Shown here: one piece after another, positions 34,940 to 41,614 of the stretch
Position numbering within the stretch: position 1 is the stretch's first letter
Layout: each line of letters opens with the position of its first letter
The notes under the pieces: model-generated
Database searches by the model: none
Seen by the model: only the letters and a program-made list of their open reading frames with translations
Told to the model about the DNA's origin: nothing
Source of the DNA: CAWAPD01 sp963783865
GTDB taxonomy: Bacteria > Actinomycetota > Thermoleophilia > UBA2241
Reading direction: 5' to 3'
NCBI GenBank assembly: GCA_963783865.1
Contig: CAWAPD010000001.1
Coordinates: 558,001 to 622,000, forward strand
DNA: 64,000 nucleotides
Position numbers and translations under genes: made by a program

Positions 34940-35965
34940 TCAGGCTCCCATCATGATGATCGGCTGGTCGGCCGCCTCTTCGCGGATGTGGCGGCCGGTG
35001 TACTTGAGGAACACGTCGTCGAGGCTCGGCTGGCTCATCTGCAGGCCAGTGATGTGCAGGCCGTTGCCGTCGATGCGGTGGATCAGCTGGGGCACCGCGG
35101 CGCCGGCGTCAGGCACCGACAGGGCGACGCCGTCGGGGCGGGCGGCGACGGCCTCGCAGGGCACCATGCCCTCGAGCAGCCGGCACACCGTGCCGACCTC
35201 GTCGTGGCCGTTCGCGCCGCCGCCGTCGCCGCCGTTCTGGGGTTCGAGCCGCAGCACCACGGAGTCGGCGCCGACCGTCTCCTTGAGCTCGCCCGGCCTG
35301 CCCTCGACCACGATGCGCCCGTTGTCGACGATGGCCAGGCGAGAGCAGAGACGGTCGGCCTCCTCCATGTAGTGCGTGGTCAGCAGCATCGTCGTGCCCT
35401 CGGCGCCGATGCGCTCGAGCTCCTCCCAGAGGGCCGTGCGGCTCTGCGGGTCGAGGCCCTCGGTGGGCTCGTCCAGGATCAGCAGCGGCGGCCGGTGCAT
35501 GAGGGCGCTGGCAAGGTCGAGACGGCGCTTCATGCCGCCCGAGTAGGTGCCGGTCAGCTTCTTGGCCACGCCGCTCAGGCCCATCAGCTCGAGGAGCTCG
35601 TCGGCGCGGCGGCGGTTCTCGCCGGCCGGCAGCCGGTGCAGCCGGCCGGCGAGCTCCAGGGTCTCGCGGCCGGTCGAGAAGGCGTCGAGGGTCGGGGTCT
35701 GCATGGCCAGGCCCAGGCGCTCGCGCACCTCGTGGGCCTGCGAGGTCACGTCGAACCCGGCGACCCTGGCCACGCCCGAGGTCGGGCGCAGCAGGGTCGA
35801 CAAGATCCGGATCGTCGTCGTCTTGCCGGCTCCGTTCGGGCCCAGGAAGCCGAAGAGCTCACCGTGGGCCACGCCGAACGTCACGCCGTCGAGGGCTCGC
35901 GTGTCGCGGCCGTAGACCTTGACCAGGTCGCGGACCTCGATGACCATGTCGCTGATCTGCTTCAT
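34940..35965 (-). CDS. ABC transporter ATP-binding protein (DrrA-like)
   Basis: 341 residues: Walker A GPNGAGKTTT (about 43-52), the DrrA-type segment MQTPTLDAFSTGRETLELAG, signature YSGGMKRRLD, Walker B LLILDEPTEGLDP, H-loop TTHYMEEAD. The C-terminal domain ends SLDDVFLKYTGRHIREE, a DrrA hallmark, and contains a Gly/Asn/Asp-rich insertion near residue 245. It powers the permease immediately downstream. A second ATG (35947) gives a shorter form. By analogy, ATP-driven efflux of a hydrophobic antibiotic. Confidence 0.93.
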   Translation of the reverse strand: MKQISDMVIEVRDLVKVYGRDTRALDGVTFGVAHGELFGFLGPNGAGKTTTIRILSTLLRPTSGVARVAGFDVTSQAHEVRERLGLAMQTPTLDAFSTGRETLELAGRLHRLPAGENRRRADELLELMGLSGVAKKLTGTYSGGMKRRLDLASALMHRPPLLILDEPTEGLDPQSRTALWEELERIGAEGTTMLLTTHYMEEADRLCSRLAIVDNGRIVVEGRPGELKETVGADSVVLRLEPQNGGDGGGANGHDEVGTVCRLLEGMVPCEAVAARPDGVALSVPDAGAAVPQLIHRIDGNGLHITGLQMSQPSLDDVFLKYTGRHIREEAADQPIIMMGA

Positions 35966-36020
35966 CTGCCCGTGGTTCCCGCGGCGGCGCGAGGGAAACC
36001 CGTGTGTGAACCGCTTGGGC

Positions 36021-36066
36021 GGCGGGCGGCGGGCGGTGGGGCGCTCCGCGCCCTACGCCGCCCGCC
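36021..36066. terminator. GC-rich hairpin overlapping the VOC-YCII 3' end
   Basis: Outer 11-bp stem GGCGGGCGGCG (36021-36031) with 36056-36066 and an inner GGGCGC/GCGCCC stem. The right arm lies within the last codons of the minus-strand gene that ends at 36053. Confidence 0.55.
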
Positions 36067-36907
36067 GCCTCTGCTCCGCCTCCATCTGCCGGCGCTGGCG
36101 CTCTTCGCGCTCGCGCAGCTCGGGCGTGAAGGCCTCGCCGAACTCCTCGGCCTCGAAGATCTGACGGATCTCGAGCTCGGCGCCGCCGCCGAACGGGGCT
36201 TGCCTCATGAACTCGACGACCTCGTCCAGCGAGCCCGCCTGGACGATCCAGTACCCGGCCACCAGCGTCCTCGGCTCGGGGAACGGCCCGTGCACGACCT
36301 TCGTCTCGCCACCGCTGTACTGGATCCGCGCGCCGTCGGCGCTGGAATGGAACCCGTCGGCGGCGAGCATCATGCCGGCGTCGGCCATCCGCTGGTTGAA
36401 GCGGGTCATCTCCTCGAGACCCGAGCTGTCGGGCATCGCCCCCGACTCGGTGGTCTCGTCGGACTTCACCAGCACGGCGAAGCGCTTGAGCCTTGTGCGC
36501 TGCGAGAACTCCGCCTCGCTCATCCGCTGCACCACGTACAGCAGGTTGCCGTCGGGGTCGCGCAGCTGGAACATCGGCGGCGAGTTCGGCCAGCGCATGA
36601 TCTCGGGGTCGACGTCCGCGCCGCGCGCCTTCAGCGACGCGTGGTCGGCCTCTACGTCGCCGCTCGTGAAGCGGATGCCGGTGTCGATGCCGGGCGACTG
36701 CCCGGGGCCGGGCGGCGTGAGCGCGATCGTGGTCGGCGAGCCGGGCGCGGCGACCTCGATCCAGCGCCGGCCGTCGCCGAAGGGCACGTCCATGCGGATC
36801 TCGAAGCCGAGCGTGCCCTGGTAGAACTCGAGCGACCGTTCGACGTCGCTCACGGGGATGCTGACGGTGCGCACGTCCTCGATGTGCGTGCCGGTCGATT
36901 CACTCAT
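36053..36907 (-). CDS. VOC-YCII (DGPF) fusion protein
   Basis: 284 residues with two domains. Residues 10-130 form a VOC module (VSIPVSDVERSLEFYQGTLGFE ... FQLRDPDGNLLYVV). Residues 140-255 form a YCII/DGPF-type domain: MKRFAVLVKSDETTESG, FNQRMADAGMMLAADGF, VVHGPFPEPRTLVAGYWIVQ. It ends in a charged Arg/Glu-rich tail. YCII domains usually occur alone next to ECF sigma factors and the VOC form is a separate protein, so a single chain joining the two is uncommon and suggests they act on one substrate. It is the first of a run of VOC genes. Confidence 0.85.
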   Translation of the reverse strand: MSESTGTHIEDVRTVSIPVSDVERSLEFYQGTLGFEIRMDVPFGDGRRWIEVAAPGSPTTIALTPPGPGQSPGIDTGIRFTSGDVEADHASLKARGADVDPEIMRWPNSPPMFQLRDPDGNLLYVVQRMSEAEFSQRTRLKRFAVLVKSDETTESGAMPDSSGLEEMTRFNQRMADAGMMLAADGFHSSADGARIQYSGGETKVVHGPFPEPRTLVAGYWIVQAGSLDEVVEFMRQAPFGGGAELEIRQIFEAEEFGEAFTPELREREERQRRQMEAEQRRRAA

Positions 36908-36988
36908 TTCGTCCTCCGGAAGATCGCGGGAGAGCCGTTCACGGACCTGTTCCCGGCATGTCCGGCGGGCAAGCGTTGACGAAATGAA

Positions 36989-37021
36989 GGCGGGGGGACG
37001 GCCGCCGGCCGTCCCCCCGCC
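36989..37021. terminator. GC-rich hairpin terminator of the VOC gene at 37036
   Basis: Perfect 15-bp stem GGCGGGGGGACGGCC (36989-37003) with 37007-37021 and loop GCC, 15 bases past the stop. Confidence 0.75.
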
Positions 37022-37035
37022 TCACCCGGCGCCCG

Positions 37036-37419
37036 TCACCCGACGACGCAGAGGGTGTTGCCGTCGGGGTCGCGCAAGAAGAACAGCGGCGGCGCCCCCT
37101 CGCCGCTGCGGGTGATCTCGACGTCGACGTCGACGCCGCACGCCTTCAGCTCCGCGTGGTCGGCGTCGACGTCCCCGGTCGCGAGCAGGATGCCGGTCGC
37201 CTGGCCGGGCGTCAGGCTCTCCTGGGGCGGGATCAGCGAGATGACGGTCTCAGCGCCCGCCGGGGCCACCTCGATCCAGCGGCCGCCGTCGCCGAAGGCC
37301 ATGTCGAAGCGCTTCTCGAAGCCGAGCGTGCCGCAGTAGAACTCGAGCGCCGCGTCCTGGTCCCTGACGGGGACCAGCACTCGGCCGATCTTGGTGATGT
37401 GGGTCGTCGCGCCGGTCAT
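37036..37419 (-). CDS. VOC family protein
   Basis: 127 residues; ATG at 37419 with GGAGGGAG upstream (a longer frame upstream has no ribosome-binding site). VLVPVRDQDAALEFYCGTLGFEKRFDMAFGDG, then GGRWIEVAP and LRDPDGNTLCVVG, give one VOC unit closely related to the N-terminal domain of the VOC-YCII fusion at 36053, so the two genes are likely tandem duplicates. It has its own hairpin terminator and is divergent from the VOC gene at 37598. Confidence 0.88.
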   Translation of the reverse strand: MTGATTHITKIGRVLVPVRDQDAALEFYCGTLGFEKRFDMAFGDGGRWIEVAPAGAETVISLIPPQESLTPGQATGILLATGDVDADHAELKACGVDVDVEITRSGEGAPPLFFLRDPDGNTLCVVG

Positions 37420-37597
37420 CGTCTCCCTCCGATGGTTCGTTGTTCCGCCGGACCATTCCCGCGGGGCCCGCAACGGCAATCCCCTGACCCGGCGTCGGCC
37501 GGGTCCGCAATCGTCGTAGTCCTCGGCCGTCGCGGGGAAAGCAACGGTATCCGGCCGGTCATGGCCGGCCCGGCAACTGCATGGAGGAGGCAAACCC

Positions 37598-37963
37598 GTG
37601 GACCCGACCACCGGCAACGGCAAGATCTGCTACGTCGAGCTGCCCGCCACCGACATCGCCACCTCGGCCGCCTTCTACCACGACGTCTTCGGCTGGAAGA
37701 TCCGCACGCGGGGCGACGGGGCGACGGCCTTCGACGACGGCGTGGGCGAGGTCAGCGGCACCTGGGTCGTCGGCCGGGCGCCCTGTGGCGCGCCCGGCCT
37801 TCTCGTCTACATCATGGTCGACAGCGTGGAGGCGACGCTCGACGCCGTGTTCGCGAACGGGGGAGAGCTCGTGCAGGCCATCGGCGCCGACGCTCCCGAG
37901 ATCACCGCCCGCTTCCGCGACCCCGGGGGCAACATCATCGGCCTGTACCAGGAACCGGCTTGA
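37598..37963 (+). CDS. VOC family protein (divergent)
   Basis: 121 residues, GTG start with GGAGGAGG nine bases upstream. ICYVELPATDIATSAAFYHDVFGWKIR and ARFRDPGGNIIGLYQEP mark a VOC single-module protein of a different subgroup from its neighbour. The shared 178-base divergent gap with the gene at 37419 should hold both promoters. nhaA-dsbA starts 17 bases after its stop, so the VOC gene may be co-transcribed with it. Confidence 0.87.
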   Translation: MDPTTGNGKICYVELPATDIATSAAFYHDVFGWKIRTRGDGATAFDDGVGEVSGTWVVGRAPCGAPGLLVYIMVDSVEATLDAVFANGGELVQAIGADAPEITARFRDPGGNIIGLYQEPA

Positions 37964-37980
37964 TCCGGCTCGCCTAGCAG

Positions 37981-39870
37981 ATGGCCGAGCCCTCCCCATT
38001 GCGGCCGTCTCTCTCGGGCAGGACGGCCTGGGCTCGCAACCTCCAGACGCCGCTGCGGGAGTTCCTGCGCACGGAGACCGGCAGCGCGTCAGTCCTGCTC
38101 GCGGCGACGGTCGTTGCGCTGGTCTGGGCCAATGCGAGCCCATCCTCCTACGAGAGCCTGTGGACGACGCGTCTGGCGGTCCGCGTCGGCGACGTGGGGA
38201 TCTCCCTCGACCTGCGGCACTGGATCAACGCCGGCCTCATGACCTTCTTCTTCTTCGTGGTCGGCCTCGAAGCGAGGCGCGAGTTCGACATGGGGGAGCT
38301 ACGCGAGCGCCGCCGCCTGGCCCTGCCGCTGCTTTCCGGCATCGGCGGGATGGCCGTCGCCGTCGCCCTGTTCCTGGCCGTCAACGCGGGGCGCCCGTCG
38401 GCCCACGGCTGGGGCGTGGTCATGTCGACCGACACGGCCTTCGCGCTCGGGGTCCTCGTGCTGGTCGGCCCGCGGTTCCCCGAACGGCTGCGCGCGTTCA
38501 TGCTCACGGTGGTCGTGGTCGACGACATCGTCTCGCTGGTCGTGATCGCGACCGCCTACACGACCGGCCTGCGGCCGGTCGCCCTGGCGGTCGCAGCCGG
38601 CGTCTTCGCAGTGGTGCTGGTCGTGCGAGCCGCCGGCGTCCACTACGGACCGGTCTACGCCGTGCTCGGCGCGGCCCTCTGGGTCGCCGTGTACGAGTCG
38701 AAGGTTGACCCCGTCGTCACCGGCCTCGTCATGGGTCTGCTGGCGACGGCCTATCCGGCGACCCGCCAGGACCTCGCGCGGGCGACCGACCTCTTCCGCC
38801 GGTTTCGCGAGCAGCCGGTTCCGCAGCTTCAGCGCACCGCGCGCAGCGCGCTCCGCACGGCCATCTCGCCCAACGACCGCCTGCAGGCCGTCTACCACCC
38901 ATGGACCAGCTACCTGATCGTGCCGGTCTTCGCACTCGCCAACGCCGGTGTGCTCGTCAGAGGCGGCGCCTTGGGACGAGCCTTCACCTCGCCCATCACG
39001 CTCGGCATCATCGCAGGCTACGTCCTCGGCAAGCCGATCGGCGTCACGGGGATGTCCTGGCTGGTGACGAGGGTCACGCAGGGGAGGATCCGTCCGCCCG
39101 TCGGCTGGGCGGCGGTCGCCGGGGGCGGCGCGTCGGCCGGCATCGGTTTCACCGTCTCGTTCCTGATCGCCGCCCTCGCGTTCACGGGGACGAGCCTGGA
39201 GGACGCCAAGATCGGCGTCCTGACCGGCGTTGCCACGGCGTCGGCCGTGACCTGGCTGATCTTCCGGGCGACGGCGCTCCTGCCGAAGCAGAAGCGCGCC
39301 GTCGCCCTGCTCGGCCGCGCGGAGAGCTTCGTGGATCTCGCTGTGCCCGTCGACCCGCAGCGCGACCACGTCCGCGGCCCGCTCGACGCTCCGGTCACCG
39401 TGCTCGAGTACGGCGACTTCGAGTGCCCGTATTGTGGCAGGGCGGAGGCTGTGCTCCGCGAGTTGCTCGCCGGCTCCGGCGACGTGCGCTACGTCTGGCG
39501 GCACCTGCCGCTCAACGACGTGCACCCGCGCGCCCAGGTCGCGGCCGAGGCGGCCGAGGCGGCCGCCGGGCAGGGACGGTTCTGGGAGATGCACGACCTG
39601 CTGCTCGACCGCCAGCGGCCGCTCTCTCCGCCCGACCTCGTGGGGTACGCGGGCGAGCTCGGACTCGACGTCGAGCGGTTCGCCGACGACCTTCGCCGGC
39701 ACGCCGGCGCCGGCCGGATCGCCGAGGACGTCGACTCGGCCGACCTCAGCAGCGTGAGCGGCACGCCGACGTTCTTCATCAACGGCCGGCGCCATCACGG
39801 CGCCTACGACATCGACGCCTTGTCGACCGCGGTGCGGCGGGCGAGGGTGCGGGCCGCCGTGGCCGCCTAG
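37981..39870 (+). CDS. nhaA: NhaA Na+/H+ antiporter fused to a DsbA-type thioredoxin domain
   Basis: 629 residues. Residues 15-430 are an NhaA antiporter with its 11-12 helices; Asp181-Asp182 (VVVVDDIVSL) correspond to the essential Asp163-Asp164 pair of E. coli NhaA. Residues 445-625 are a DsbA/thioredoxin-4 domain: EYGDFECPYCGRAE with Cys482-Pro-Tyr-Cys485, and the cis-Pro loop SGTPTFFINGRRHHG. The fusion is known from actinobacterial NhaA proteins; the thioredoxin domain side (cytoplasm or outside) depends on helix number. It exchanges Na+ for H+ and may sense or repair disulfides. A single continuous frame supports a true fusion. Confidence 0.93.
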   Translation: MAEPSPLRPSLSGRTAWARNLQTPLREFLRTETGSASVLLAATVVALVWANASPSSYESLWTTRLAVRVGDVGISLDLRHWINAGLMTFFFFVVGLEARREFDMGELRERRRLALPLLSGIGGMAVAVALFLAVNAGRPSAHGWGVVMSTDTAFALGVLVLVGPRFPERLRAFMLTVVVVDDIVSLVVIATAYTTGLRPVALAVAAGVFAVVLVVRAAGVHYGPVYAVLGAALWVAVYESKVDPVVTGLVMGLLATAYPATRQDLARATDLFRRFREQPVPQLQRTARSALRTAISPNDRLQAVYHPWTSYLIVPVFALANAGVLVRGGALGRAFTSPITLGIIAGYVLGKPIGVTGMSWLVTRVTQGRIRPPVGWAAVAGGGASAGIGFTVSFLIAALAFTGTSLEDAKIGVLTGVATASAVTWLIFRATALLPKQKRAVALLGRAESFVDLAVPVDPQRDHVRGPLDAPVTVLEYGDFECPYCGRAEAVLRELLAGSGDVRYVWRHLPLNDVHPRAQVAAEAAEAAAGQGRFWEMHDLLLDRQRPLSPPDLVGYAGELGLDVERFADDLRRHAGAGRIAEDVDSADLSSVSGTPTFFINGRRHHGAYDIDALSTAVRRARVRAAVAA

Positions 39871-39894
39871 CGGCCGGGGCGGCCCGTCATCGGC

Positions 39895-40332
39895 TCAGTC
39901 CTTGAACTGGGAGAGGTACTCGCCGTAGCCTTCCTCTTCGAGCTTCTCCTTGGGCACGAAGCGCAGCGCCGCCGAGTTCATGCAGTAGCGCTGGCCGGTC
40001 GGGTCAGGACCGTCGTCGAACACATGGCCCAGGTGCGAGTCGGAGCCGACCGACCGCACCTCGGTGCGCGGCACCAGCATCTTGCGGTCGGTCCGGGTAG
40101 TCACCTTGTCCCGATCGAGCGGGCAGGTAAAGCTGGGCCAGCCGGTCCCGGAGTCGAACTTGTCGCGCGAGCTGAACAGCGGCTCACCCGAGACGACGTC
40201 CACGTAGATGCCGTCGCGGTGCTCGTCCCAGTACTCGTTCTCGAACGCGCGCTCCGTGCCCTCCTCCTGCGTCACCTTGTACTGCAGGGGAGTGAGCCGC
40301 TCGCGCAGCGCGGCCTTCTCCTTCTCGGTCAT
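39895..40332 (-). CDS. msrB: Peptide-methionine (R)-S-oxide reductase
   Basis: 145 residues: KVTQEEGTERAFENEYWDEH, GTGWPSF, HLGHVFDDGP, and the catalytic block RYCMNSAALRF. The four zinc cysteines of the common MsrB form are absent (the IYVDVVSGEPLF and RSVGSDSHLG positions have no Cys), so this is the zinc-free type; a second Cys in PSFTCPL is a candidate resolving residue. It reduces methionine-R-sulfoxide in proteins. Its ATG overlaps the stop of the ferredoxin gene (ATGA), making it the last gene of a four-gene coupled operon. Confidence 0.93.
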   Translation of the reverse strand: MTEKEKAALRERLTPLQYKVTQEEGTERAFENEYWDEHRDGIYVDVVSGEPLFSSRDKFDSGTGWPSFTCPLDRDKVTTRTDRKMLVPRTEVRSVGSDSHLGHVFDDGPDPTGQRYCMNSAALRFVPKEKLEEEGYGEYLSQFKD

Positions 40333-40628
40333 GCGGTCTCCTCGGATGGGGATGGATCTGACCCCGTTGTTCCACGCATGGCGCCCGCCCACGCTCCCGA
40401 CATCGAGAGCGCGCCCGTCTCACACGCCTTCACGCAGCGGCCGCAACCCTTGCACTCGTCGGCGGCCCGGACCTTCGCGTGCCGGTGACCGAGGAAGTCG
40501 ACCTTGCCGAAGACCGCTTGCGGACACGCCTCGATGCACCCCCAGCAGGCCTCGCACCGTGACCTGTCGAGCACGACGTACGCGGTGGAGGAACGCTGCC
40601 GTCGGTCCGTCCGCTCGCGCCGGCTCAC
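40329..40628 (-). CDS. 2[4Fe-4S] ferredoxin-type protein
   Basis: 99 residues from a GTG that overlaps the previous stop (GTGA). Two cluster motifs are complete: CEACWGCIEACP (Cys25, 28, 31, 35) and CKGCGRCVKACETGAL (Cys59, 62, 65, 69). The basic head and short tail carry no other domain. It should accept electrons from, or give them to, the heme-type membrane protein encoded just before it; MsrB comes directly after. Coupling to both neighbours by four-base overlaps argues for one electron-transfer unit. Confidence 0.9.
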   Translation of the reverse strand: MSRRERTDRRQRSSTAYVVLDRSRCEACWGCIEACPQAVFGKVDFLGHRHAKVRAADECKGCGRCVKACETGALSMSGAWAGAMRGTTGSDPSPSEETA

Positions 40629-40993
40629 GGCCGCGCCACCGCGTGGAGGACCGTGAGCGCCAACACGCCGCCGACGAGCGCCGCGGCCACGACCATCTCG
40701 CGCCCGACGAGCGCCCGATGCGCGGCCGCGCCGCGCGCGTATCGCGCCAGCGCGCGGCGGTTGAGCACGCAGTGCCACGTCGCGAACACCGCGAACAGGA
40801 CACCGAGCGAGGTATGGACGATCGACCAGCTCGCGGGGTCGCCGGCCTGGCTGGAAAGGTGGTCGGCCAGGCCGGTCGCCGGCAGTGCCAGGCCAGAGAG
40901 CGCAGCGCCGAGCGCGACGAACCTGCGCTGGTTCCATCGTCGTTCGATCCCTCCGTTCACGAGCACCTCCCGTTCATGACCCAGGGCAGTCAC
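40625..40993 (-). CDS. DUF4405-like (cytochrome b-type) membrane protein
   Basis: 122 residues with three helices (about 24-44, 58-77, 98-118). RRFVALGAALSGLALPATGL and HTSLGVLFAVFATWHCVLN match the DUF4405 flavinylation-associated cytochrome group; His60 and His74 sit 14 residues apart in one helix, and with His45 they are candidate heme ligands. It would carry electrons through the membrane between a quinone and a soluble partner. The start overlaps the MarR stop (ATGA) and the stop overlaps the ferredoxin GTG. Confidence 0.75.
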   Translation of the reverse strand: MTALGHEREVLVNGGIERRWNQRRFVALGAALSGLALPATGLADHLSSQAGDPASWSIVHTSLGVLFAVFATWHCVLNRRALARYARGAAAHRALVGREMVVAAALVGGVLALTVLHAVARP

Positions 40994-41472
40994 CGGCGCG
41001 GCGCCTGAGCAGCCATCACGTCCCGGATCGTCTCGAGCACCCGCATCGCGGTCTCGATGTCACTCGGTTCGAGCACGCCGAGGAGCGCCGATTCGCGCTC
41101 GTGCATCCGGGTGTGGAAGTCGACCATGAGCCGGCGGCCGGCGGGCGTGAGCACGACCGGCCGCCGCCGCCCGTCGGCCGCGTCCTGCTCGCGGCCGACC
41201 AGGCCGCCCGTTTCCAGGTCGGCGATCAGCCGGGTGACCGCGGCCTTGTCGACCCCGAGCCTGCCCGCCAATCCCGAAGCTGTCGAGCGCCCGTCCGCCA
41301 ATGCCAGCTCTCGGAGGAGCTCGAACTGCGCGGTCGAGACGCCCATCCCGGCCGCGAGCCGCCTGCCGAACAGACGGTACGTCAGGAACAGCTCACGGAG
41401 CAGATGGAGATACGAGGCGCCGGGTGAGTGCTCGAAGAGGCCTTCGTCGTCGTGGGAAGGCACGGGTCCCAT
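40990..41472 (-). CDS. MarR family regulator
   Basis: 160 residues: MSTAQFELLRELALADG, SGLAGRLGVDKAAVTRLIADLE (recognition helix) and the wing REQDAADGRRRPVVLTPAGRRL. The rest is the usual helical dimer region. No cysteine is placed like that of OhrR, so peroxide sensing is not evident. It is the first gene of the operon with a DUF4405 protein, ferredoxin and MsrB, under a promoter covered by a large palindrome, which suggests autorepression relieved by an oxidant or drug. The ATG is about two bases from the predicted transcription start, so the message is leaderless. Confidence 0.9.
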   Translation of the reverse strand: MGPVPSHDDEGLFEHSPGASYLHLLRELFLTYRLFGRRLAAGMGVSTAQFELLRELALADGRSTASGLAGRLGVDKAAVTRLIADLETGGLVGREQDAADGRRRPVVLTPAGRRLMVDFHTRMHERESALLGVLEPSDIETAMRVLETIRDVMAAQAPRR

Positions 41473-41480
41473 GACCAGGG

Positions 41481-41509
41481 ATCATCGGCCAGATAGTTGA
41501 CTTTGTCAA
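41481..41509 (-). promoter_or_regulatory. Promoter of the marR-DUF4405-ferredoxin-msrB operon
   Basis: On the minus strand: consensus -35 TTGACA (41509-41504), a 17-base spacer and -10 GATGAT (41486-41481). Transcription would start at about 41474, next to the ATG at 41472. Confidence 0.6.
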
Positions 41510-41524
41510 CTATCTGGCCGATGA
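41482..41524. promoter_or_regulatory. 43-bp perfect palindrome, MarR operator candidate
   Basis: TCATCGGCCAGATAGTTGAC (41482-41501), spacer TTT, and its exact reverse complement (41505-41524). Perfect 20-bp arms cover the whole promoter. The centre TAGTTGAC-TTT-GTCAACTA resembles MarR-type operators. Confidence 0.75.
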
Positions 41525-41563
41525 CGGCAGCGATCTCGGGCGGCGAAGAGGCGGCGACGAAAA

Positions 41564-41599
41564 GGCGGCGGGGGTGTGCCGGAGCACACCCCCGCCGCC
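41564..41599. terminator. GC-rich hairpin terminator of the MFS gene
   Basis: Perfect 16-bp stem GGCGGCGGGGGTGTGC (41564-41579) with 41584-41599 and loop CGGA, 15 bases past the MFS stop at 41615. Confidence 0.75.
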
Positions 41600-41614
41600 C
41601 GGCCTTGTCGTGGA

